Assembly (NCBI GenBank): GCA_965222895.1
Contig: CBDCVB010000002.1
Location: forward strand, 496,001 to 560,000
DNA from: Bin87 sp965222895
GTDB taxonomy: Bacteria > Chloroflexota > Dehalococcoidia > Lucifugimonadales > UBA3495
DNA: 64,000 bases
Direction: 5' to 3'
Below, piece by piece: positions 23,313-31,324 of the stretch. Positions within the stretch are counted from its first letter, which is position 1, and each line of letters begins with the position of its first letter. Below the pieces are notes generated by a model. It was not told the DNA's origin and did no database searches. It saw nothing but the letters and a program-made list of their open reading frames with translations. Both the position numbers and the translations under genes were made by a program.

Positions 23313-24821
23313 ATGGCAGTCAGCGGACAAGAGCTAGTATCACTCATCAAGCGGCAGATCGAGGAGTTCGGCGGCGACCTGACTCTCGTAGACGTGGGCA
23401 CGGTGTTGCAGGTCGGCGACGGTATTGCCAGCATTCAGGGCCTGCAGAGCGTGCGTTCCAATGAGCTACTGGACTTTGGCAACGATGTGCTCGGCCTAGC
23501 GCTCAACCTGGAGGCCGACGTGGTTGGCGCCGCCATCCTCGGCGACCCCAACGCCGTGAAAGAGGGAGACCGGGTAAGAGCCACCGGACAGATTATTGAG
23601 GTCCCCGTCGGCGATGGACTCCTGGGCCGCGTGGTGGATCCGTTGGGTCGTCCGCTGGATGGCAAGGGACCCATTGCCAGCGTTCGCACCATGCCCGTAG
23701 AGCGAACGGCTCCCAACGTGGTGGTTCGCAAGTCCGTCGATACCCCGGTGCAAACCGGAATCAAGGCCATTGACGCCATGATTCCCATTGGCCGCGGCCA
23801 GCGGGAACTGATTATCGGCGACCGCTCCACCGGCAAAACGGCCATCGCCATCGACACCATCATCAACCAGCGCGAAACCGACCTCATCTGCATTTACGTA
23901 GCCATCGGCCAGAAGCAGGGCAAGGTTTCGCAGGTGGTGGGTATCCTAGAAGAATACGGCGCCATGGATCACACCATTGTGGTTAACGCCGGCTCCGCCG
24001 ATTCCGCGCCTTTGCAATTCATTGCGCCCTATGCCGGTTGCGCCATGGGCGAGGCTTTCATGGAAGAGGGCAAGGACGTGCTCATCGTTTACGATGACCT
24101 GACCAAGCACGCCTGGGCCTACCGTCAGATGTCGCTGCTGCTGCGCCGTCCCGCCGGCCGCGAGGCTTACCCGGGCGACGTGTTCTACCTGCACAGCCGC
24201 TTGCTGGAACGAGCCGCCCGTATGCACGACGACTTCGGCGGGGGGTCGATTACGGCCTTGCCCATTATCGAGACGCAGGCCGGCGACGTGTCCGCGTACA
24301 TCCCAACCAACGTCATCTCCATCACCGACGGCCAGATTTACCTGGAGCCGGAACTGTTCAATGTGGGTATCCGACCGGCCATCAACGTGGGTTTGTCGGT
24401 TTCCCGAGTGGGTGGCGCGGCCCAGACCCGGGCGGTGCGGCAGGTGGCTGGCAGCCTCCGCATGGACCTGGCCCAGTATCGCGAATTGGCCACCTTCGCC
24501 CAGTTTGGCACCGCCGACCTGGACGCTTCAACCCGGGCGCAGCTGGCGCGGGGTCAGCTGGCAACGGAGGCGCTGAAGCAGGGGCAATATCGACCGCTGA
24601 ACCTGGGCGAGGAAGTGATGGTTCTCTTCGCGGTGAACTCCGGCCTCATGGAAGATATACCGCTGGAACGCGTGGGAGCATTTGAAGAACAGCTGCTCCG
24701 CCACCTCAACGCAACCCATCCTGCGGTCGGGCAAGCCATAATCGAGGCTGGCAACATTTCCGACGATTTGAGCGCCCAACTCACCGCAGCCATCAACGAA
24801 TTCAAGCCGACCTTTGGCTAA
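23313..24821 (+). CDS. atpA: F0F1 ATP synthase subunit alpha
   Basis: Non-catalytic nucleotide-binding subunit of F1, 502 residues. It has the Walker A motif G-D-R-S-T-G-K-T-A near residue 170, the D-D-L-T-K-H-A Walker B region, and the family signature P-A-I-N-V-G-L-S-V-S-R-V-G, which holds the arginine finger. It starts at the ATG at 23313 after ACAAGGAGACTC. Nothing is unusual in the sequence. Confidence 0.97.
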   Translation: MAVSGQELVSLIKRQIEEFGGDLTLVDVGTVLQVGDGIASIQGLQSVRSNELLDFGNDVLGLALNLEADVVGAAILGDPNAVKEGDRVRATGQIIEVPVGDGLLGRVVDPLGRPLDGKGPIASVRTMPVERTAPNVVVRKSVDTPVQTGIKAIDAMIPIGRGQRELIIGDRSTGKTAIAIDTIINQRETDLICIYVAIGQKQGKVSQVVGILEEYGAMDHTIVVNAGSADSAPLQFIAPYAGCAMGEAFMEEGKDVLIVYDDLTKHAWAYRQMSLLLRRPAGREAYPGDVFYLHSRLLERAARMHDDFGGGSITALPIIETQAGDVSAYIPTNVISITDGQIYLEPELFNVGIRPAINVGLSVSRVGGAAQTRAVRQVAGSLRMDLAQYRELATFAQFGTADLDASTRAQLARGQLATEALKQGQYRPLNLGEEVMVLFAVNSGLMEDIPLERVGAFEEQLLRHLNATHPAVGQAIIEAGNISDDLSAQLTAAINEFKPTFG

Positions 24822-24883
24822 ACTGAAAAACACCCGGTAGCAAAGCGCTAACGGTCTATCGCCCATCATCGTCAGGTTGCAAT

Positions 24884-25747
24884 ATGCCCAGCGTCAGAGA
24901 CATACGGCGGCGCATCCGGAGCGTCGAAAATACCGGCAAGGTTACCAATGCCATGTCGTTGATCGCGGCGTCCAAGATGCGGCGGGCGCAGCAGGCGGTT
25001 ACCGAAGGACGGCCCTACGCCGAAAAAATTCACGAAGTGATTGCCGAGCTGGCCGCTCAACCTGCCGGCGATGAAGACGCTACCCACGCGCTGTTGCAAG
25101 TGCGGCCGGTCAACCGTATCGCGTTGGTAGTCGTCACGCCGGACCGCGGACTGGCCGGGGGTATGCACTCCACCATTAACCGACGGGTCGCTCAGTTCAT
25201 CCTGGACAGCGAGCGCCCGGTGCGGAGCATTGTGGTGGGTCGCAAAGGCCGGGACTTCCTGGTGCGTTACACTCAGGGGGTGCAGGCAGTATTTACCGAC
25301 CTGGGAGACCGGGTTTCGCTGGCCGACACCACCGCCATTTCCGGCCTGGTTATCAATGACTACACCGCCGGGGAGGTTGACGAGGTGTACCTGTTCTATA
25401 TGCGATTCGTCTCCACGGTGCAGCAGGTGCCGGTTATGGAACGCATCTTGCCGGTGGCGCCGGCGGAGTTGGACAGTACCCAGCGGGTGGGCTACATTTA
25501 CGAACCGGACGCGGCAACGGTACTCAGTTCGCTGCTGCCCCAGTTTGTGGAAATGCAGGTTTACCACGGAATCCTGGAAAGTATTGCCAGCGAGCAGTCG
25601 GCGCGCATGGTTGCCATGCGCAACGCCACCGACAACGCCAGCCAACTTTCCTCAGACCTGACGCTGGTAATGAACAAGCTGCGCCAGGACAGCATCACCA
25701 ACGAGTTGCTGGACCTGATTGGCGGCCAGGCGGCGATGGAGGGATAA
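24884..25747 (+). CDS. atpG: F0F1 ATP synthase subunit gamma
   Basis: Central rotating shaft of F1, 287 residues. The N-terminal helix (R-R-I-R-S-V-E-N-T-G-K-V-T-N-A-M) and the C-terminal helix (A-M-R-N-A-T-D-N-A-S, L-M-N-K-L-R-Q-D-S-I-T-N-E-L) are conserved. The start at 24884 follows the atpA stop by 62 bases. The next gene is an unrelated orf rather than atpD. Confidence 0.95.
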   Translation: MPSVRDIRRRIRSVENTGKVTNAMSLIAASKMRRAQQAVTEGRPYAEKIHEVIAELAAQPAGDEDATHALLQVRPVNRIALVVVTPDRGLAGGMHSTINRRVAQFILDSERPVRSIVVGRKGRDFLVRYTQGVQAVFTDLGDRVSLADTTAISGLVINDYTAGEVDEVYLFYMRFVSTVQQVPVMERILPVAPAELDSTQRVGYIYEPDAATVLSSLLPQFVEMQVYHGILESIASEQSARMVAMRNATDNASQLSSDLTLVMNKLRQDSITNELLDLIGGQAAMEG

Positions 25748-25772
25748 GGTCCGGCGGTATTGACAAGACTGA

Positions 25773-26189
25773 ATGCTTCCTTTTGGTGATATACCCGCTG
25801 AGCTATATCGGTGGTTTCTGCTGACTTACGGCGCTACAGCCGCCGGACGTGTTGCGCTGGAAGCCCATAAGCAGATAGCCGTTCTGGAAACCGCTTGGTA
25901 TGATGTTCCTACAGCAGCACTCAGCATACTGGAGCAGGGGCTCATCCCCCACGCATCGCTCTCTCTGGCCTTGGCGGAGGTACTTAATATGGTTTTAGGA
26001 GCGCTCATCAAGAGAAAAGCTCGCACCGAGGGTCGGGCCCAAGGTCGGGCCGAGGGCTTGGCCGAGGGAATAGCGGCAGCCAATAAGGCTTGGGCCGAAT
26101 GGAATCAAAGGCGATTAGAGGCTGAAGCCAATGGTCAGCCCTTTAACGAGCCGCCCCCTGGCCAGCAATCCGCCAGCGCCGCGCCGTAA
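25773..26189 (+). CDS. unknown protein inserted between atpG and atpD
   Basis: A 138-residue protein with no relation to ATP synthase subunits. The first 75 residues look folded (L-Y-R-W-F-L-L-T-Y-G-A-T-A-A-G-R-V-A-L-E). The end is a charged run of near-repeats, G-R-A-Q-G-R-A-E-G-L-A-E-G, then W-A-E-W-N-Q-R-R-L-E-A-E-A-N-G-Q-P-F-N-E-P-P-P. That tail type is seen in mobile-associated hypothetical proteins of several phyla; this is recollection, not a search result. There is no clear ribosome site before the ATG at 25773. It breaks the otherwise universal atpG-atpD order while leaving the operon direction intact. Confidence 0.6.
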   Translation: MLPFGDIPAELYRWFLLTYGATAAGRVALEAHKQIAVLETAWYDVPTAALSILEQGLIPHASLSLALAEVLNMVLGALIKRKARTEGRAQGRAEGLAEGIAAANKAWAEWNQRRLEAEANGQPFNEPPPGQQSASAAP

Positions 26190-26227
26190 TAAACCCTTCC
26201 CCTGAAACAATCCGGAGGACAAACAAG

Positions 26228-27625
26228 ATGCCCGGCAAAATTGCCCAAGTTATCGGTACGGTGGTGGACGTAGAATTCCCCGCCGACCAGCTCCCCAATT
26301 TGTTCGATGCGCTGGAGGTAGACAACTCCGGCGAACGTTTGGTGCTTGAAGTGCAGCAGCACATCGGCAACCACTGGGTGCGCTGCCTGGCGTTGGGTAC
26401 TACTGACGGCTTGGCTCGCGGCACCGAGGTTACCGACACCAGCAGCAAGGTTTCGGTGCCCGTCGGCCCGGAGACTCTCGGCCGCCTGTTCGACGTTACC
26501 GGCACGCCGCTGGACAATCTCGGCGCCGTAGAAGCGGCCCAGACCTGGCCCATCCACCGAGACCCGCCGGCCTTCGACGACCAGAGTTCCACCGTGGAGA
26601 TTCTGGAAACCGGCATCAAGGTGTTTGACTTGATTACGCCGTTCCCCAAGGGAGGCAAGGTGGGAGCCTACGGCGGCGCCGGCGTGGGCAAAACGGTCAT
26701 CATTCAGGAACTCATCCGGAACATTGGCGCCGTGCACAGCGGTGTTTCCGTGTTCGCCGGCGTGGGCGAACGCTCCCGCGAGGGCAACGACCTGTGGCAT
26801 GAAATGCAGGATTCCGGCGTACTGGGCAGCACCGTGCTGGTTTTCGGCCAGATGAACGAAACGCCCGGCGTCCGCGCCCGCATCGGCTTGACCGGCCTCA
26901 CCATGGCCGAGTATTTCCGCGAAGAGGAACACCAGGATGTGCTGCTCTTCATCGACAACATCTATCGCTACATCCTGGCCGGCATGGAAGTGTCGGCGCT
27001 GTTGGGACGGATGCCTTCCGCGGTGGGATACCAGCCCACGTTGAGCACCGAGATGGGTGCGTTGCAGGAACGGATTACCTCGACCAAGAGCGGCAGCATC
27101 ACATCCTTCCAGGCCATTTACGTGCCGGCGGACGACTACACCGACCCTGGCATCGTAACCACTTTCGGCCACCTTGACGCCGTGGTGTCGCTGGAACGCG
27201 CGCTGGCCGCGCAGGCCCTGTATCCGGCCGTTGACCCGCTGGCGTCCTTCGCCCGTATTCTGGAACCACGCATCGTTGGCGAAGAGCACTACCGGGTAGC
27301 CCGCGGCGTCCAGCAGGTGTTGCAGCGGTACCGGGACTTGCAGGACATCATCGCTATTCTGGGAATCGAAGAACTGTCGGACGAAGACCGCCAGACGGTG
27401 TTCCGCGCCCGCAAGATTCAGCGCTTCCTGACCCAGCCTTTCTTCGTCGCCGAAACCTTTACCAACCAGCCCGGGAAGTACGTCGCCCTGCGCGACACCG
27501 TCCGTGGATTCGCCGAGATTCTGGACGGCCAGCACGATGACCTGCCCGAGCAGGCGTTCTACATGGTTGGCACCATCGAAGAAGCGGTTGAAAAAGCTCA
27601 GCAGATGCAAGCTGCGGTAGCGTAG
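26228..27625 (+). CDS. atpD: F0F1 ATP synthase subunit beta
   Basis: Catalytic subunit of F1, 465 residues. Walker A is G-G-A-G-V-G-K-T near residue 151. The catalytic Glu lies in G-V-G-E-R-S-R-E-G, and Walker B is D-V-L-L-F-I-D-N-I-Y-R. The signature P-A-V-D-P-L-A-S is present (family form P-A-V-D-P-L-x-S). It starts at the ATG at 26228 after GGAGGACAAACAAG. The strong ribosome site suggests efficient translation despite the inserted orf upstream. Confidence 0.97.
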   Translation: MPGKIAQVIGTVVDVEFPADQLPNLFDALEVDNSGERLVLEVQQHIGNHWVRCLALGTTDGLARGTEVTDTSSKVSVPVGPETLGRLFDVTGTPLDNLGAVEAAQTWPIHRDPPAFDDQSSTVEILETGIKVFDLITPFPKGGKVGAYGGAGVGKTVIIQELIRNIGAVHSGVSVFAGVGERSREGNDLWHEMQDSGVLGSTVLVFGQMNETPGVRARIGLTGLTMAEYFREEEHQDVLLFIDNIYRYILAGMEVSALLGRMPSAVGYQPTLSTEMGALQERITSTKSGSITSFQAIYVPADDYTDPGIVTTFGHLDAVVSLERALAAQALYPAVDPLASFARILEPRIVGEEHYRVARGVQQVLQRYRDLQDIIAILGIEELSDEDRQTVFRARKIQRFLTQPFFVAETFTNQPGKYVALRDTVRGFAEILDGQHDDLPEQAFYMVGTIEEAVEKAQQMQAAVA

Positions 27626-27643
27626 CGTTCAGGAGTTGGCCCG

Positions 27644-28093
27644 ATGCCCATGCAGCTGCAAATAATCACCGCCGAACGCGAAGTATTCTCCGGCGACGTG
27701 GACGCCCTGGTTGCGCCGGGCGTTGCCGGGCAACTTGGCATCTTGCCCAGCCACGCGCCGTTGATGACGGTGCTCCAACCCGGCGAGCTGATGGTTCGCG
27801 CCGGTGGTGAAGAGTCCTACCTGGCGTTGGGCGGCGGTTACATGGAGGTGCTGGGCAACCGCGTTACCATTCTCGCCGATGCCGCCGAGGATGTGGACGA
27901 AATCGACGAAGCACGCGCCCAGCAGGCCGTTGAGCGCGCCCGTCAGCGCATTGCGAACCGCGACACCGATGTGGAACTGGAACGCGCGGTCGCTTCGTTG
28001 CGGCGGGCACAGGTGCGAGTAACCGTGGCCCAAAGGCGGCGTTCCAGCCCCCACCGATCCATTGCGGAGCGGCGTCAGGCGTCGATGCAGTAA
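27644..28093 (+). CDS. atpC: F0F1 ATP synthase subunit epsilon
   Basis: Regulatory subunit of F1, 149 residues. The N-terminal beta-sandwich has L-Q-I-I-T-A-E-R-E-V-F-S-G-D-V-D and G-Q-L-G-I-L-P-S-H-A-P-L-M-T, both diagnostic. Two C-terminal helices follow, with an Arg-rich tail longer than usual. It is the last gene of the operon and ends 33 bases before the end of the convergent rex gene. No hairpin terminator is visible between them. Confidence 0.93.
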   Translation: MPMQLQIITAEREVFSGDVDALVAPGVAGQLGILPSHAPLMTVLQPGELMVRAGGEESYLALGGGYMEVLGNRVTILADAAEDVDEIDEARAQQAVERARQRIANRDTDVELERAVASLRRAQVRVTVAQRRRSSPHRSIAERRQASMQ

Positions 28094-28125
28094 ACGCGCG
28101 GAGCCGGTTGGTTGCCCGATGACGT

Positions 28126-28794
28126 CTAGTCGGTCAAGTAGTAGGTCATCGACTGCAGCGCCAGCACTGGGTCGATGTTGCGCACGGATACGCCGGCCGG
28201 AACCTGCGCATTGATCGGTGCGTAGTTCAGGATGGCGCGTACCCCGCATTCAACCAGTTGGTCGATAACCGACTGCGTGTCGGCGCTGGGGACGGCTACG
28301 ATCGCGATGGTGATTTCGCGCGTCGCGACAGTTTCCGCCATATCGCTCATCGGTTGCACGGATACGCCGCCGACCGCCTCGCCAACGCGCCCCGGGCTGC
28401 TGTCAAAAGCGGCCACCAGGTGAAACCCGTCGGGATTGAAGCCAGGGTAATTCAGGATGGCGTTGCCCAAACGTCCCACACCCACGACGGCGACGTTCCA
28501 TTCTGCGTCGAGGCCCAGAATCTGCTTCAGTTCGGTCAACAGGTGGCGAACCCGATAGCCGCGTCCCTGCTTGCCGAACCGCCCAAAGTAAGACAAGTCC
28601 TTGCGAATCTGTGCCGGCGTAACTTGCAGCTTCGCCCCCAACTGTTGCGAGTTGGTCACTTCCACCCCGTCGTCAAGCAGCTGGCTCAGGATGCGCACGT
28701 ATTGGGGCAGGCGGGAAACCACCACCTCAGGAACATCTACGGCAGGAAAAGGCCCGTCAAGATGTGGAGGGGAATCGCTCAAATCGGATGCCAT
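28126..28794 (-). CDS. rex: redox-sensing transcriptional repressor Rex
   Basis: NADH/NAD+-sensing repressor of fermentation and respiration genes, 222 residues. The N-terminal winged helix has S-R-L-P-Q-Y-V-R-I-L and V-T-P-A-Q-I-R-K-D-L-S-Y-F-G-R-F-G. The Rossmann domain has V-A-V-V-G-V-G-R-L-G-N-A-I-L and the C-terminal helix M-T-Y-Y-L, which swaps between dimer partners. It is convergent with the ATP synthase operon. I found no convincing Rex operator (TTGTGAA-N6-TTCACAA type) upstream of any gene here. Confidence 0.93.
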   Translation of the reverse strand: MASDLSDSPPHLDGPFPAVDVPEVVVSRLPQYVRILSQLLDDGVEVTNSQQLGAKLQVTPAQIRKDLSYFGRFGKQGRGYRVRHLLTELKQILGLDAEWNVAVVGVGRLGNAILNYPGFNPDGFHLVAAFDSSPGRVGEAVGGVSVQPMSDMAETVATREITIAIVAVPSADTQSVIDQLVECGVRAILNYAPINAQVPAGVSVRNIDPVLALQSMTYYLTD

Positions 28795-29027
28795 GTCAAT
28801 AAGCCAGTTCGATAAGCCGTTCTCGGAGTAGCGCGGTTGCCCGATTCAGGCGCCGCAGAGCAGATAATCCGCATGGCTGTGTGATCACCCCGTCGGCTAT
28901 AATCTATCCCCCGGACTTGCCGGCGTCAATAGTGCGTCGGATGGCCCGCTACGAAAGCCCGGCGGGACAGTGCCTGGCGAGTATGCCGCCGGCTCCGAAT
29001 AGCAACTGGTAAAAACGGAGGTAACCC

Positions 29028-29327
29028 GTGCACGTGGGACTGGTCCGCATTGCGCTCCGTCTACCCGACAGCCACAGCCTGAAGGCGCGTCGGCAGGTGG
29101 CCCGCAGCCTGACCGACCGGATTCGCGGGCGGTTCAATGTGGCCGTGGCCGAAGACGCCGACGAAGATGGCGATGTGTGGCAACGGCTCACGCTGCTCGT
29201 GTCCTGCGTCAGCAACGACACCGGCCACGCCGATTCTATGCTGGCCAACGTGGTCGATTACATCGCCGCCAGCCGGCCTGATCTGGAACTTCTGGACTAC
29301 GGCACCGAGATCATCAGCGGCGTTTGA
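29028..29327 (+). CDS. DUF503 family protein (YlxP-like)
   Basis: A 99-residue member of DUF503, a small ferredoxin-like fold protein often encoded next to rbfA or infB. The start M-H-V-G-L-V-R-I-A-L-R-L-P-D-S-H-S-L-K-A is the family signature (G-x-x-x-I-x-L-x-L-P-x-x-x-S-L-K-x-K-R). Acidic middle (A-E-D-A-D-E-D-G-D). GTG start at 29028 after AACGGAGGTAACCC. Function unknown; here it is not near translation genes. Confidence 0.85.
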   Translation: MHVGLVRIALRLPDSHSLKARRQVARSLTDRIRGRFNVAVAEDADEDGDVWQRLTLLVSCVSNDTGHADSMLANVVDYIAASRPDLELLDYGTEIISGV

Positions 29328-29422
29328 CCGGCGCGCCAACTAACAATAATGCAGCCCGCGCCAACCCAGCCCGCCCCGGCATCTCTACCGGGGCGCACGG
29401 TGTCGGATCGGATAGCGGCGAA

Positions 29423-29692
29423 TCAGATTCGGTCGTATATGGCGCCCATCAAATCCTGCAAATCGGGGAACAGGTGAGCGTCTGGCGTGTGTTTGTGTTC
29501 GCCCACCAGCTCACCGTCGATAATCACATCAAATTTGCCATGCTCACCAGGGGTAAGCTTGAAGGTGGAGATGTTATCGCCGGTGCGAGTCAAGGCTTCG
29601 CTGGCCATCCAGGCAGCGCGTCCCGCGTGGCCTCAATCCCAGCAATAAACAATCTCAACTTCCAGGCGCTTGACATCAGGTCGCTGTGCCAT
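29423..29692 (-). CDS. selenoprotein of the Rdx (SelW/SelT/SelH-like) family with in-frame UGA
   Basis: An 89-residue protein whose codon 20 is TGA (29633-29635). The start is the ATG at 29692, 7 bases after GAGGAG. The N-terminus reads V-E-I-V-Y-C17-W-D-U20-G, the CxxU redox motif at the place where Rdx family members have C-x-x-C or C-x-x-U. Downstream, in the same frame, come R-A-A-W-M-A-S-E-A-L and G-K-F-D-V-I-I-D-G-E-L-V, which are family hallmarks (A-A-W-x-A-x-E-L-L and F-E-V-x-x-D-G). A stop-to-stop search reports only the part after the UGA. Family members are thioredoxin-like proteins with a likely redox role. No selA, selB or selC is in the window. Confidence 0.85.
29599..29618 (-). 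promoter_or_regulatory. candidate bacterial SECIS hairpin
   Basis: Hairpin just 3' of the UGA codon: a 5-bp outer stem (CGCTG with CAGCG), a bulge, a 2-bp CC/GG inner stem and a TGGAT loop. The loop lies about 21 bases after the UGA, in the range known for bacterial SECIS elements, and contains GG near its start. Confidence 0.55.
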
Positions 29693-29795
29693 CTGGTAAC
29701 TCCTCTGTTGCGGCAACCGCAAGGTTTAACGTGTGGATTGGGGCGATGATATGTGAATTATCCTCGGGATGCAACGCTGGCAACGATAGTGGCGT

Positions 29796-29824
29796 TTGAC
29801 GCTAATAGCGTGTTATGCTATTAT
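29796..29824 (+). promoter_or_regulatory. sigma70-type promoter with overlapping operator for higBA
   Basis: TTGACG at 29796-29801 and TATTAT at 29819-29824 are separated by 17 bases. A perfect inverted repeat TAATAGC-N7-GCTATTA (29803-29823) fills the spacer and covers most of the -10 box. This fits autorepression by the HigA antitoxin. Confidence 0.75.
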
Positions 29825-29855
29825 AAACACATACTTTTCAATTAAGAGTCATTAT

Positions 29856-30137
29856 ATGATCTTGGATTTTAAGGACAACGATACCCGATCTGTATTCAGC
29901 CGCGAGCGTGTGGGCAAATTTTCTAACGCCCTCCAACTCCAAGCACAGCGCAGACTAATGATGCTGAACAATGCCACTAACCTGAGCGACCTACAAATAC
30001 CGCACGGTAACCGGCTGGAAAAACTATCGGGAGACCGAGCGGAACAGCATAGCATCCGGATCAACGACCAATGGCGGGTTTGCTTTGTGTGGAATGCGGG
30101 CAACGCCCCGCAAGTGGAAATTGTTGACTATCACTAA
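29856..30137 (+). CDS. higB: HigB-type toxin (RelE superfamily)
   Basis: A 93-residue mRNA interferase of the host-inhibition toxin group. Visible family features are a basic helix (A-Q-R-R-L-M-M-L-N-N-A), then L-Q-I-P-H-G-N-R-L-E-K-L-S-G-D, and S-I-R-I-N-D-Q-W-R-V-C-F-V-W, ending V-E-I-V-D-Y-H. This layout is typical of HigB from the higBA order, with toxin gene first. The ATG at 29856 is preferred over a start 20 codons upstream, which would fall on the promoter. The antitoxin gene follows 26 bases downstream. Confidence 0.88.
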   Translation: MILDFKDNDTRSVFSRERVGKFSNALQLQAQRRLMMLNNATNLSDLQIPHGNRLEKLSGDRAEQHSIRINDQWRVCFVWNAGNAPQVEIVDYH

Positions 30138-30163
30138 AACGCAATTCGCCCAGGGAGGTACAA

Positions 30164-30487
30164 ATGACTTCCGGGATTTCGTACACGCCAACCAGACTAC
30201 CCCCGATTCACCCCGGTGAAATCCTCAACGAGGAGTTCCTCAAGCCACTGAATATCAGCCAGTACCGTCTGGCCAAGTCCATTGACGTGGATCCCCGGCG
30301 TATCCATGCCATCGTGCATGGCCAGCGGGCTATTACCGCCGAGACTGCTGTGCTGTTGGCGCGGTTTTTCGGGAACAGCGCATTGTTCTGGATGGGACTC
30401 CAAAGCCAGTACGATTTGGAAATGGCCCAGGACAGTCTCGCCGAAAAGGTGGAACGGGTCCAGACTTACCGATATCCGGTTGGCTAA
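30164..30487 (+). CDS. higA: HigA-type antitoxin (XRE helix-turn-helix)
   Basis: A 107-residue antitoxin and autorepressor. The N-terminal P-P-I-H-P-G-E-I-L-N-E-E-F-L is the HigA signature. The helix-turn-helix runs from I-S-Q-Y-R-L-A-K-S-I to R-I-H-A-I-V-H-G-Q-R-A-I-T. The end F-W-M-G-L-Q-S-Q-Y-D-L-E is also characteristic. The ATG at 30164 follows CAGGGAGGTACAA. It should bind the inverted repeat in the promoter at 29803-29823. The pair appears intact. Confidence 0.9.
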   Translation: MTSGISYTPTRLPPIHPGEILNEEFLKPLNISQYRLAKSIDVDPRRIHAIVHGQRAITAETAVLLARFFGNSALFWMGLQSQYDLEMAQDSLAEKVERVQTYRYPVG

Positions 30488-31302
30488 TCGTTACTGTTCT
30501 CTCGCATCGGGCTCGGCCTCGTAGATTCCAGCCACTCACATAACACCGTCAGGAATTCCGGGTGCTCGCTGATGTCCAGGTGGCCCACGCCGGCGAGTTC
30601 TGCGTATTGCTTCGGCGCTCGGGCGGCTTCGTACAGCTTGCGTCCCTGCCAGGCCGGCACCAGTTCGTCGTCGTCGCCATGCACCACCAGCAACGGGCAA
30701 CCAATGTGGCTGATGTTAGCCAGCGAGTTGAAACGGTCGCCGACTACCAATCCGTTCAAGGTGACCATTGGGTAGGAGAGTTTCGCCATCTCCCGGAGCG
30801 ATGAAAACGGGGCGACCAGAACGAGCCCGCCGGGATGAAATCCTTGCGCCGCCAACCGTATCGCCACGGCCGCGCCCATGGAGACACCGAAGTAGTGAGC
30901 GGATTCCGGCGCGACGCCGTAGCGTCGGCTCAGGTGTCCCAAAACGGTCCTGGCGTCAATCGCCGTATTGCGCACCGAAGGTCTGCCGGCGCTGCGCCCA
31001 AAACCGCCGTAGTCGAACGCCAGGATGTTGCCGCCCGTGCGCTCGCGTACTGCCGCAAACTCTCCGACCCGCAGGCCCAGATTGGCGCCGACGCCGCCAA
31101 ACCAGAGCCACGTCAGGCCGGTTTGAGGTTGCCCTGGAATGTACCAGCAGACTAGGGAACGGCCGTCGGCTGTGTTGGCTATCGACGATTCGAAATCCAG
31201 GCCCAAGTCGTTTGGAGTAGCATCGACGGGCGGTCGAGGCCGAAACAGCAGGCGCTGTTCCAGGTAATCCAGCATGACGGTTGGTAGCAACGAATCCAGC
31301 AT
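30484..31302 (-). CDS. alpha/beta hydrolase
   Basis: A 272-residue serine hydrolase. The nucleophile elbow is G-V-S-M-G-A (Ser near residue 145), the acid lies in V-V-H-G-D-D-D-E-L-V-P and the His in G-V-G-H-L-D near the end. The nearest families are the BEM46/abhydrolase-13-like membrane-associated hydrolases (R-L-L-F-R-P-R-P-P near the N-terminus). There is no clear signal peptide. The ATG at 31302 overlaps the C-terminal codons region of neither gene; the stop of the EtfD-like gene lies just downstream of it, so the two genes overlap slightly if the longer start at 31383 is used. Substrate unknown. Confidence 0.8.
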   Translation of the reverse strand: MLDSLLPTVMLDYLEQRLLFRPRPPVDATPNDLGLDFESSIANTADGRSLVCWYIPGQPQTGLTWLWFGGVGANLGLRVGEFAAVRERTGGNILAFDYGGFGRSAGRPSVRNTAIDARTVLGHLSRRYGVAPESAHYFGVSMGAAVAIRLAAQGFHPGGLVLVAPFSSLREMAKLSYPMVTLNGLVVGDRFNSLANISHIGCPLLVVHGDDDELVPAWQGRKLYEAARAPKQYAELAGVGHLDISEHPEFLTVLCEWLESTRPSPMRENSND

Positions 31303-31324
31303 GGCGTCACCTAGCGACGTCGGG

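Noticed and set aside
26135..27610. Minus-strand frame of 491 codons opposite atpD
   Set aside because: Shadow of a strongly conserved gene; no independent support.
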